Source: Kazachstania africana CBS 2517
Lineage: Eukaryota; Ascomycota; Saccharomycetes; Saccharomycetales; Saccharomycetaceae
Direction of reading: 5' to 3'
DNA length: 64,000 nt
Assembly (NCBI RefSeq): GCF_000304475.1
Contig: NC_018950.1
Coordinates: 124,001-188,000 of the forward strand
The position numbers and the translations under genes were made by a program. Numbering within the stretch: the first letter of the stretch is position 1; each line of letters starts with the position of its first letter. Of the stretch, positions 1-8,902 are shown piece by piece. Under the pieces are notes generated by a model that saw nothing but the letters and a program-made list of their open reading frames with translations, made no database searches and had not been told where the DNA came from.

Positions 1-645
1 TGACAATTCAATAAATTTGCCACTAATCCCACCTGGTTCACCTGTCCTCGTACCAAATCCGGCCCTGTCAACAGTATAACCTTTCTGATTCTTCCATTGT
101 GATACGAAGGTAGGTATTTTCCATTTTTCTCTTTCCTCCTTCGATGGTTTTTCAGCCTCTGTATGTAGTGTAGGTATTGGCGCATTATTTTCTAATAGTT
201 GTGGAGTATAGATCTTTGCCGACTTCCTATGAATATTTGGCTGTAAAGGATCTTGTTGCCTTGTTGTTACCTGGATAGTTTGAGAGTTTATATTTATTGT
301 ATCTGGTTTATTGACACTGGAAAGCTTTTTCTGTTGATCTTTAGATACTAGTTTTTGAAGAAATGATCTAGTCTTGTTATACGTCTCGTCGATCCGTTCC
401 TGTGAAGGCAAAGGTACATCCAATCCAAAATTTTGCTGTCGAAGTGGAACAAATTCTTTAAAATTAACTTGAGATGCTATTTGAATCGCTGGATCTGACT
501 TCGTTTTCTGCTCATCGATACTTTCTTCGATAACCTTGTCCTTGTTTAAAGCACTCAGTAGTCTCTCTGCTTCAACTCTCTTTACATCCACCTGCTTTCT
601 CTTAGATTCACGCTTTGGAGGAGGTAATAACGATGTAAATGACAT
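1..645 (-). CDS. PRP45: Prp45 (SNW/SKIP-family splicing factor), partial
   Basis: N-terminal 215 codons of a SNW/SKIP-family protein, cut by the left edge of the window while still open. Prp45 is a nuclear component of the activated spliceosome that helps recruit Prp22 for the second splicing step. The start is the ATG at 643-645, giving MSFTSLLPPPKRESK, which matches the LPPPK beginning of the yeast protein. The core is recognisable in the segment KWKIPTFVSQWKNQKGYT near residues 180-197, the hallmark of the SNW domain. The S. cerevisiae protein is about 380 residues, so roughly 160 residues lie outside. It lies next to GIP4 in the same orientation, as on S. cerevisiae chromosome I. Identification rests on the SNW core plus synteny. 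Confidence 0.9.
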   Translation of the reverse strand, partial: MSFTSLLPPPKRESKRKQVDVKRVEAERLLSALNKDKVIEESIDEQKTKSDPAIQIASQVNFKEFVPLRQQNFGLDVPLPSQERIDETYNKTRSFLQKLVSKDQQKKLSSVNKPDTININSQTIQVTTRQQDPLQPNIHRKSAKIYTPQLLENNAPIPTLHTEAEKPSKEEREKWKIPTFVSQWKNQKGYTVDRAGFGTRTGEPGGISGKFIELS

Positions 646-812
646 CCTCAACGGTATACTAGCTATTATTGGCGATTGTTCCTGAATTTCAAAGTGTGCA
701 TGGCTCCACTACTATTTTTTAAAAAAAACGCATATCGCATAAAGAATACTATTAAAATTCAGAAAATATATATGATATTAATATATGATGATAGAAGTTA
801 TATGGGTTAATA

Positions 813-3500
813 CTATGACCTTAACTTATCACGTATCTTAGAAGCGATACGCTGGCTTGTAGATTCCTTGAACGGATTTAGACCCCCATCTAGGTTAAAA
901 AGCATTGAGGTCCTCTTTTCATTAGAACTTTCATTCTCAAGATTCTTATCAGCGGAAAAGTTCCGCGTTTTCTTTTCTTTGACTTGATCATTGTAGTTCT
1001 TATAGTCATCTCTCAAACTAGTCCTAAACGCAATACCTTCTTGAGTAATCCTGTTCTTAATCAAGGAGATTTGAGGAGGAATTGGTGGATAGTGTAATAC
1101 TGCGGGCTTTTTGTACCATCCTTTTCTCTTGGGTTTCGGATTTTCTGCATCTGTCATGGGAGGTACACCAGTAAACCTAACTTTTTTGACCGTATCACTG
1201 GTGGAAATTGTTTGAAGTTCACCTTCTTCACTTTCAAAATCAGCGAAAATCAATTTTTCAGCATGTGAAGAAGTCAAAATATCTTCTTCGATCTGAACCA
1301 AATTGTTCACAGCACGATCATGTATATCCTCATCAGCTTTTTTCTTTACTGGTGAAGGATTACTGGAATGTTTTTCTCCCGCTAATATCTGTACTGACAG
1401 TGAACTATTACCAATTCTTGTACCATTTGATATAGGTGATTTAAGGGCGTCACATGTCTTTGCTTTATGTGTTTTATTTGATAAAGGTGATCTTGCTTTG
1501 TTATTATTGATTCTTTCATTTTCAGGTTCTTGTTTTAAACTTGGAATTTCCTGATTCTTCTTTTCTTCAATTGGCTTATTATTCACAAGTAGTCGCACAG
1601 TTTGCTGCACAATTCTTTGGTTCAATGTTGCATCTACTTCTAGCGAATTCGAACGAGGATAAGAAACAGCATTTGTCTTGGTCCTTACTGTCGATATTTT
1701 GTTTTGATTGGCAAATGATGACTGCAGCGAACTAGATCTTGGCCTGCCACGTATACGCTTAGGCGCGCCTGATTGGCGTTCAATAAGTGACCCATTTCTT
1801 GAAACTTGCGGAGATATCTTGGGGGAAGCACCAGACGATCCTGTCGTTATGGTTCTATTCACTATTGTCGTTTTGGAGGTATTAATAGATGAAGATGTGT
1901 TTATGGATGGATTCCTACTCAGTTTCCTTGGAGACAGCATTGAAGGTGAATTCATATTGAATATGTAACTCGTTTCCTTTGATGATTTCCTACTTAATTC
2001 ATCTGATGTTAAGTTGCCAGAAGGAGGTGTTGATGGAGCAGTCGATAAAGCAGAGTCAAGTGAAGGAGAAAGAAACGAATCTGTGGAGCCAATAGTTAAG
2101 GAATCAGTTCTCTTCATTTTATCTTGTTTCTCTAGATATGATAATTTGTCGACAATTCTTCTCTCATCTAGCACTTTCTCAAGCTGTGAAGTAGTTTGCC
2201 TTTCCAATTTGCTAATACTTGTGTTCTCATTAATAAATTTCCACGTGACGCACCATCTACTTATAATCTTTAGGTAGCTCTTAAAAGTCCCAGTAAACTT
2301 CAAGACAGATTCTTGGTGTAATGATATAACTGTATTAGGACTATTACTATTCCCAGCATTTATATTAGCTTGGAAGGTAATGCCCGTACTTGAATACTTC
2401 TCTAAAAGATGTTTGATGTCACGTATAGAAAAATCTTGGTCAGGATCTTCAGAATCAATTAAACAAAATTTATCTAAATCTACTAAGACCTGTTCATACT
2501 CATAAACATTTTTGGCTCTCAATTTTGTGGTATCGTAGTAAAAGAACGTTCTTGATGGTAGATATATTTGTCTGGAAAAACTGATCATAATATTTAGCAA
2601 ATGATACATTCTAAGTAGAAATGTGTAGATTCTGTTTATAATGAAGTCAGAATTATTAGGGAAAAAATCTTTAAGGCTATTATTGCTTTTGGAACTATTC
2701 GATTTGGTAGAATATTTTTGCAGTTGGTTATAGAATGTCTTAAAGACAGGAAGTACCTTATTATTAGTTATTGAGATAAATTTATGCAGTACTTGATATT
2801 GAAGTTTGAGAAACGATTTGTCAGTGGTATCCCTTTCTATATCTTTTATTAAGACAGCTAATTCTAAAGCTAGAGACATTTCGTTGGGCCTTAATAAATC
2901 TTCTATGCAATTAATCTTGAAGTTGTGGACTTGAAAACCATTTTTAATCCCACTAGCTTCGTATTTCCTCATAATACTCGATTTTTCCAATTGAAGTTGT
3001 CTCAGTTTTCTATTATAAATAGTCAGAGAGTTTTGAGATATTACTTTCAATGAACTTAGCAACTTCCATTGCAAATCTTCATTGTATATATGTCCTTTCA
3101 CATAACTGTAATTGTCACTCGTAATAACTGGGAAATTATAATCCAAACTGATAGTATCTGTAGATAGTAGAGGATCTACTTCAGTTAGTTTAACAGTCTT
3201 GAATTCAAGAAGTAGATTAAATCTTTTCCTTATTAAAGGATGAACATTGAAGATGGGACCTTCACATAGCAATAGAATATAGTTCATAAGCGGTATAGTC
3301 TTAGAATTATCATTATCATCCTTACTTTTCTTCAAGTTTTTCTCTAGTAGATTTAGAAGCCTTAATATTTCCTGTAATTTATAGAGTGCGGTTTTAAATT
3401 GGATAAATTTAACCTCTGATAAATCCAACTGAACAGGGTATTTTACGCCAGGAACAGATGCGTGAGCAGCTGCCTTGGCAAACATCTTCCTCTCTTGCAT
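813..3500 (-). CDS. GIP4: Gip4, Glc7 (PP1) regulatory protein
   Basis: 895-residue protein. Gip4 is a cytoplasmic binding partner of the type 1 phosphatase Glc7 and affects its localisation. The N-terminal half (about 1-430) is a conserved helical region containing CEGPIFNV. The middle is Ser/Asn-rich and disordered. The C-terminus carries a strongly conserved stretch with KKVRFTGVPPMT followed by GWYKKPAVLHYPPIP, and ends in RIASKIRDKLRS. The KVRF tetrapeptide fits the RVxF motif by which Glc7 regulators dock. It is longer than the S. cerevisiae protein (760 residues), mainly in the low-complexity middle. The ATG at 3498-3500 gives MQERKMFAKAAA, matching the family N-terminus. It lies between PRP45 and MYO4, as on chromosome I but without SNC1. 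Confidence 0.95.
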   Translation of the reverse strand: MQERKMFAKAAAHASVPGVKYPVQLDLSEVKFIQFKTALYKLQEILRLLNLLEKNLKKSKDDNDNSKTIPLMNYILLLCEGPIFNVHPLIRKRFNLLLEFKTVKLTEVDPLLSTDTISLDYNFPVITSDNYSYVKGHIYNEDLQWKLLSSLKVISQNSLTIYNRKLRQLQLEKSSIMRKYEASGIKNGFQVHNFKINCIEDLLRPNEMSLALELAVLIKDIERDTTDKSFLKLQYQVLHKFISITNNKVLPVFKTFYNQLQKYSTKSNSSKSNNSLKDFFPNNSDFIINRIYTFLLRMYHLLNIMISFSRQIYLPSRTFFYYDTTKLRAKNVYEYEQVLVDLDKFCLIDSEDPDQDFSIRDIKHLLEKYSSTGITFQANINAGNSNSPNTVISLHQESVLKFTGTFKSYLKIISRWCVTWKFINENTSISKLERQTTSQLEKVLDERRIVDKLSYLEKQDKMKRTDSLTIGSTDSFLSPSLDSALSTAPSTPPSGNLTSDELSRKSSKETSYIFNMNSPSMLSPRKLSRNPSINTSSSINTSKTTIVNRTITTGSSGASPKISPQVSRNGSLIERQSGAPKRIRGRPRSSSLQSSFANQNKISTVRTKTNAVSYPRSNSLEVDATLNQRIVQQTVRLLVNNKPIEEKKNQEIPSLKQEPENERINNNKARSPLSNKTHKAKTCDALKSPISNGTRIGNSSLSVQILAGEKHSSNPSPVKKKADEDIHDRAVNNLVQIEEDILTSSHAEKLIFADFESEEGELQTISTSDTVKKVRFTGVPPMTDAENPKPKRKGWYKKPAVLHYPPIPPQISLIKNRITQEGIAFRTSLRDDYKNYNDQVKEKKTRNFSADKNLENESSNEKRTSMLFNLDGGLNPFKESTSQRIASKIRDKLRS

Positions 3501-4067
3501 TATCTTTGTTTGGTTGTGAAAGTAATAGTGATTTTTATAGTTTTTGAATTAAATGACAACAATGCCTCATTTGAGGGTAAAGTAATTTTCAGTAGGCCAG
3601 CAAGCCAAGATCGATCTGTTAGCCCGCAAAATGTAGTTTGTGGAACAAATATGTAATAATCAACTAGCTAGAACTTTTATTTAATCTGTAGTACTCCCAG
3701 ATTCTCAAGTTTGGGTCGAATAATGAAAAAAATCGACTAAAAATTAGGGAAACGATTAACCAGCAGGGTTCAGCCAGGACAAAAACCACTTTCTTTGATA
3801 TAGAATAGTAGCTACTACCTAATAGTTTTATTTGCTTGAAGAACTGGCTATAAGCTGTCTTATAATGCAGTGGTCTATTGCTTTAAAATACGTTGAGGGG
3901 CGTTCCTTCGTGTAAACACTTGTCAAAGTCGCCATTTCTCTAAAATGATTTTCAAAGCGATGTCGATCTGCGATGTCATCGAGAAATGCAATAGAAAGCA
4001 TAGTTGCTATAATGCGTGTTGAGTGTGTCTATAAAGAGTTTTCTACTTAGTGTATATGTTGGATATC
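3501..4067. other. Intergenic region at the expected SNC1 position
   Basis: 567 bp between the start of GIP4 and the stop of MYO4. In S. cerevisiae this interval holds SNC1, an exocytic v-SNARE with an intron. I see no SNARE heptads, no C-terminal membrane anchor, no GTATGT donor and no TACTAAC branch site on either strand. It should contain the GIP4 promoter and the MYO4 3' end. Confidence 0.7.
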
Positions 4068-7000
4068 CTAGTTTGTCTTCTGTAATTGCAGTAAGTGTTT
4101 GATGGTTGGCATGTCTAGTTCATGAAGATCAACAATTTCAGAAAGAGTGCTTCTGTCTTCTATAAGTACTGACACATCAGCAATGCGTCTAAGACCGGTG
4201 GATAGAAGAATGTTGGTATCTGATCTTACCAGTTTATCCTTCTTGACGATGTTTGTGAGATAATTCATGACCTCTGCAGGGATTGAAAACTCATATTTAC
4301 TTGGTTTGTATCTTTTTAATATCGCATGCAATTGTGAGGGAGTCAAGGAGTATGAAAACTCACGAACCACTCCGAGATCTTGTAAGTTGGAAATTCTAAG
4401 TTGGAGAACCTTAGCCAATTGTCTTGAATATGGTAGGAATGACCTGACGATTGATACACGAATCTCCTTTTCGTTACACCAACTGTAAATTTCTTGGACG
4501 TGTTTATCTAATTCAAAGCCAACTTGCCACGTCAACTCATATACTTTCGTCAAAACATCGTTGAATGTAACGGAATCAATATAACCGAATAGTTGTAATA
4601 ATACAGCATTCTTTAATCTAGGATTTAATCCATTTGATTCCATCTTGCCGTATGTTCTATTTAAAAAGTAAATCAACTTTTCCGTGCTGTTTGTTTGAAC
4701 ATCTTTAGAACTGTGGTTTGTATTGAATAAAATATCTGACGAGGATACTTCTTCGTTAAAGCTTTTTATCAACTTATCCAGATGTGATTCGAAAAGAGTT
4801 ACCAAACAGGTACTGAACTCTCTTTTTATCTCCATTAAAAGGGAACATTTGCTTAACACCTCATCCTTAAAATAGAGATAAGAGCAAATACTCGAGAAAT
4901 TTTTTAACCAGAAAAAGTAAGCTGTGTCTGTTTTCTCGTTTAAAGTCATCGTCACTCTTTCGTTGAATGTTTTACAAAATTCTACGGTGAATGAATGTCC
5001 TTCTCTGTGCAAATGTTTGTTTAAGAAGCCTTCCATTACTGAAATAACTACTTCTGAAAGTGTTAAAGTGCTACTTTCATTCAGATTATCGTCGCTTATG
5101 CCATTAGCTACATTAAAGAATTTCTGGATTTCTTCATTCATATCTGAGATCCTTGCCACAAAATCTGCTGAATCATCATTACAGCATGGAATTGGGGCGT
5201 TGTGTGGGATTAATTGGTCACCAGTACTGGCAAGCAAGCCAACTGACTTTCTTGATTTATCTCCGGTTGACCCGTCTAGTAGTTTCTTCATGAGTTTCTG
5301 ATATGTCTGGAGCTCTTGAGTAATCTTATTAACATTTGGAGAGACAAAAGTACCTCCTTCTTTGTTTAGATTGTCGTCTGTTGTCTTGTTAAAAATATCT
5401 ATCACTGCTTTTGCATTGCTTTTGAATGAATTTCTCATGAACATTAAAGAATTGATCTCTTCCTTCTTCCTTTCGATGACTAGTCTCTTTTCTTCAATCA
5501 TGTCTTGAATATTCTCAAAGGAGGTATCGTTTAACAGGGCCTTAATGGAAGCATTTCCCTCTAGTTGTTTTACATATTCATTAGCTTCTTTGTTTTGTTT
5601 AATTCTTTCAGTTAGCAACTTAACAAATTCTATGAATTCTTTCTGAAGTAAAAGAGCCGGCGAACACTTTATTAATGATTCCTCTTTTAATTTCGCGAAT
5701 TCTTTCATAGCTTGTGCCCTTCTCACAAAGGATTGAACTGTAATTACATTCTTCTGTAACTGCATAAACTTATTTCTTTGTCTAAATGTTTTAATCTTAC
5801 GTTGAACAAAAATTGCAGCATTTGCTCTACGTTTTCTTTCACGTTCTCGTTTGACTAAAACAGATCTTATTTTACTCTGGATTTTTAATGTGCCCGTTAG
5901 AGTTTCCCTGTAAAGCGAATATGTGTTTTTACCTCTGATATAAGATTGGATAAACGTAGCTGCCCTCAATTTAAGTTGCGCAATGACTTCTTCACGAACA
6001 AGTTTTGTCTTGACAAGATTTTGGAGTGATCTAATAGATTCAAGCGTCTTCAAATAATGCAATCTACATAACCTACCCCTGATCTTCTTTTGGATTATGA
6101 CACATAACCAAGTAAGTTTTGCCTTTCTCAAGTTTTCCAGAAACGCTAACATGCCTGCTTTGAAAAATATCTTGGTTTTACCAATTTGATACTTTTCTTC
6201 CTTTATAGTCTTTTCCAAAATCTTAGCATTGAATGCTATCAAATCCTCCTCATTTCGGGCTTGGTTGCTCATTATAGGTAACCATTCGGAAAAATCTGCA
6301 AGGAAATAGTATCTTTCAAAGAACTCACCAAACGTCCATCTTGACGGGAAGCCGGCACATGAAATTTTAATCGTTTCCAGAACACCACAAGCACGTAGCT
6401 GGGATAAAACCATTGAATTATCAAATGACCAAGCTTTCTTTTCAGCGTTGGGTTTAATACAACGGATATAATGCACGTTGGTGGAATTGATAGTTTCCAT
6501 AAGAGATTGTAGAGATTGTTTGAATATTGATCCTAATGTTGGCTTCCTTTGAATATTTTTCCTCGCAACACCGCCTAACTTGTTATTTTCTTCTTTTGGT
6601 GACTCTTGAGAAGCGTTCTCCAAAGCTGTTAAATTTTCCAGAATTGAACGAAGAGTATCATTACTGCTGGTATGTAGTACCTCCATGTGCCCTTCTGAGA
6701 CGGTATCTCTATTTTTCTCAATAAAGCCTTCCACATCATAGGTGACATCGTGTGCATAGTGACTGACAATAAATTTAGTCTGGCCAAAACGAGGTTTGGA
6801 GAAAACTGCATTCGTTGGAGGTTTATTGAAAGTTTGGTACAACTTATCGGTCCAAGATTCATCCGAACCTGAGGGTAGTCTACTTTCTTCATCTAATAAT
6901 GAGAAGATACCTAATCTATTTTCAAGCAAACTTATGCATGGTTGGTTATCATTAAATTCAATGAAAGACCATTGAATTTCTTCACGTATGTATTCTTCTT

Positions 7001-8483
7001 GTTCTAATTTGAAAACATGTTGATTAAATTCTTGTTGCAATTTCTCATTAGCATAATTGATGCAGAACTGTTCAAATGAATTCTTTTCAAAATGTTCAAA
7101 CCCATAAATATCCAAGACACCAATTAAAGATTTGGCTTGCTTTGCGTTATCTTCAGATCCTAGGACGACGTTGATGTTTTCGACTAACCAGTCGAATAGT
7201 GCAGAATAAATAAACTTGGCAAAAGAATCCCTGGCTACGAGCGATTGTGCATAAGTTAGATTGGAGACAATTTTTTCAGATCTGGTTCTGATTTGTTTCT
7301 TTGTAATCCATTTACTGAAAGTTGAAGGATCGATACCTAATAATTCGCAAGCAATGATGAGATTTGGTTCATCTGAAGTTAATGACGCTTCGTTTCTGGT
7401 CTTTTTAATTTCTATATTACCGATATGTAATAATGATGCTAATATTTTGAAGATTTCCAATTGGACATCCTTGTTCAATCCAACTAAGGCGAGGGAATCG
7501 GAAGTTGTTTGAAATTCTTCTTTATCGTCAACACCAGCTATTATCATTGAATTACCTTGGTTTAAATAGTAATAATGTTCTGGTTCTTTCAGATTCAATT
7601 GTGATTTGGCATGTTGTGGAAGTCCCATTATCATTTGATAAAAGATGTGATAATTCCTTTCAGATTCTGGCTGGAAAACTAACCTTGAACGTTCTAATAG
7701 ATAAGTTCTAATTTTAGCACCAATAATTTTTGAAGAGTTATCGAATAAGATTTCTAAATATTTACCGAATCTTGAAGAATTATCATTTCTTGTTGTCTTT
7801 GCATTACCGAATGCTTCCATTATAGGATTTGTTGCTAAGATTTTACGTTCAATTTCAGACATTTCAATTTGATGTTGAAGATCGCCTTTTTTAGAGGAGG
7901 CATCCTCTTCCAGAGAGGCAAAATAACGCATGATATATTTGGCAGACACTGTCTTACCGGCGCCCGATTCACCACTAACCACGATAGTTTGATTCTGGTT
8001 ATTATTAATCATTTCCCTGTAAGCTTCATCGGCAATAGCGAAGATATGAGGTTCTAATTCTTCCCTCTTCTGAGTAGCATATTTTTGAATCATATCATCT
8101 GTATATAAACCGTCAATCTTGTCAAACGGATTTGCTGCTATTAACACAATACCAGAGTACGTGTAAATGTTTTTCATAGAATAACGTTTTTTTATAGCGT
8201 GTAACACTGCAGGTTCATTCAAATAAGATAAAGAGGTCAAATCATCGGTATCTTCCAAGATCGGGGGATTCCTCAGTAGTGGTAAGACTGAATCAGCATT
8301 CTCCGTCACTGTTGTAGTACTAGCATCCAAAGTTTCAGTCTCGATCGGTATGACGGTACCGTCTTCTAAAGTCAGCTCGAGACGATAAAGATGATCAGTA
8401 TGCTCGTATTTGGTTATTTCTCCTCCAATCCAACCAAGATCGGAACTAGGATACCAGCAACGGGTGCCAACTTCAAAGGACAT
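4068..8483 (-). CDS. MYO4: Class V myosin heavy chain (Myo4-type)
   Basis: 1471-residue unconventional myosin. Myo4 carries mRNA (for example ASH1) and cortical ER into the bud along actin, through the adaptor She3. Order: an SH3-like N-terminus; a motor head of about 70-780 with the P-loop GESGAGKT at 171-178, switch motifs and DIYGFEHF; an IQ-motif neck of about 780-930 with repeated IQ-like Arg/Lys stretches; only a short coiled-coil-prone stretch around 990-1060; then a C-terminal globular cargo-binding tail. The weak coiled coil suits the Myo4 type more than the strongly dimeric Myo2 type, and the position between GIP4 and FRT2 is that of S. cerevisiae MYO4. The ATG at 8481-8483 gives MSFEVGTRCWYP, as in the family. 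Confidence 0.93.
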   Translation of the reverse strand: MSFEVGTRCWYPSSDLGWIGGEITKYEHTDHLYRLELTLEDGTVIPIETETLDASTTTVTENADSVLPLLRNPPILEDTDDLTSLSYLNEPAVLHAIKKRYSMKNIYTYSGIVLIAANPFDKIDGLYTDDMIQKYATQKREELEPHIFAIADEAYREMINNNQNQTIVVSGESGAGKTVSAKYIMRYFASLEEDASSKKGDLQHQIEMSEIERKILATNPIMEAFGNAKTTRNDNSSRFGKYLEILFDNSSKIIGAKIRTYLLERSRLVFQPESERNYHIFYQMIMGLPQHAKSQLNLKEPEHYYYLNQGNSMIIAGVDDKEEFQTTSDSLALVGLNKDVQLEIFKILASLLHIGNIEIKKTRNEASLTSDEPNLIIACELLGIDPSTFSKWITKKQIRTRSEKIVSNLTYAQSLVARDSFAKFIYSALFDWLVENINVVLGSEDNAKQAKSLIGVLDIYGFEHFEKNSFEQFCINYANEKLQQEFNQHVFKLEQEEYIREEIQWSFIEFNDNQPCISLLENRLGIFSLLDEESRLPSGSDESWTDKLYQTFNKPPTNAVFSKPRFGQTKFIVSHYAHDVTYDVEGFIEKNRDTVSEGHMEVLHTSSNDTLRSILENLTALENASQESPKEENNKLGGVARKNIQRKPTLGSIFKQSLQSLMETINSTNVHYIRCIKPNAEKKAWSFDNSMVLSQLRACGVLETIKISCAGFPSRWTFGEFFERYYFLADFSEWLPIMSNQARNEEDLIAFNAKILEKTIKEEKYQIGKTKIFFKAGMLAFLENLRKAKLTWLCVIIQKKIRGRLCRLHYLKTLESIRSLQNLVKTKLVREEVIAQLKLRAATFIQSYIRGKNTYSLYRETLTGTLKIQSKIRSVLVKRERERKRRANAAIFVQRKIKTFRQRNKFMQLQKNVITVQSFVRRAQAMKEFAKLKEESLIKCSPALLLQKEFIEFVKLLTERIKQNKEANEYVKQLEGNASIKALLNDTSFENIQDMIEEKRLVIERKKEEINSLMFMRNSFKSNAKAVIDIFNKTTDDNLNKEGGTFVSPNVNKITQELQTYQKLMKKLLDGSTGDKSRKSVGLLASTGDQLIPHNAPIPCCNDDSADFVARISDMNEEIQKFFNVANGISDDNLNESSTLTLSEVVISVMEGFLNKHLHREGHSFTVEFCKTFNERVTMTLNEKTDTAYFFWLKNFSSICSYLYFKDEVLSKCSLLMEIKREFSTCLVTLFESHLDKLIKSFNEEVSSSDILFNTNHSSKDVQTNSTEKLIYFLNRTYGKMESNGLNPRLKNAVLLQLFGYIDSVTFNDVLTKVYELTWQVGFELDKHVQEIYSWCNEKEIRVSIVRSFLPYSRQLAKVLQLRISNLQDLGVVREFSYSLTPSQLHAILKRYKPSKYEFSIPAEVMNYLTNIVKKDKLVRSDTNILLSTGLRRIADVSVLIEDRSTLSEIVDLHELDMPTIKHLLQLQKTN

Positions 8484-8902
8484 ATATTCAGCAGTACTAT
8501 TTCACGCCAGATCACGTATCAGATGCAATTTAAAGTGAATCAAACAAGCCCGTATTGATCCTAATGAATTCAATGGATCGAGAATATAGTTGACTATAAA
8601 TCAAAAGAAAAGCCAAAAAAATACGAGTGATCTGTGTTCAATTGGTAAATTTACGAGTAAAATAAACCGATACCAGCCCAACTAAGTGATTTTATGGCCA
8701 CTTCATTCGATGCATCAACTGTATGCTCTTCCACATCTCTTCTAAATCTGCAAGAAAAAAAAAAAAGAAGAAGCGAGACTGAAACGAGAATCATTACCCG
8801 GATGGTCCGTTTTTTGAATAATGCGGTTCAGGGTCCTGAATATAAAGGCGATGGCGATGATGAGTTGGTGTTTGAGACTGTATTTAAGTGGTACAGTGAG
8901 TG
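8484..8902. promoter_or_regulatory. Divergent MYO4/FRT2 promoter region
   Basis: 419 bp between two outward-facing starts. It contains a homopolymer of about 13 A around 8755-8766 and a perfect Reb1-type site. An ATG-initiated frame of 69 codons (8694-8903) crosses this region and its TGA overlaps the FRT2 ATG, but the Reb1 site inside it suggests promoter DNA rather than coding sequence. Confidence 0.6.
8794..8801 (+). promoter_or_regulatory. Reb1-type site TTACCCGG
   Basis: TTACCCGG is the core recognised by the general regulatory factor Reb1, which sets nucleosome-free promoters in yeasts. It lies about 100 bp upstream of the FRT2 ATG and about 310 bp from the MYO4 ATG. Exact consensus match; function is inferred. 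Confidence 0.55.
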
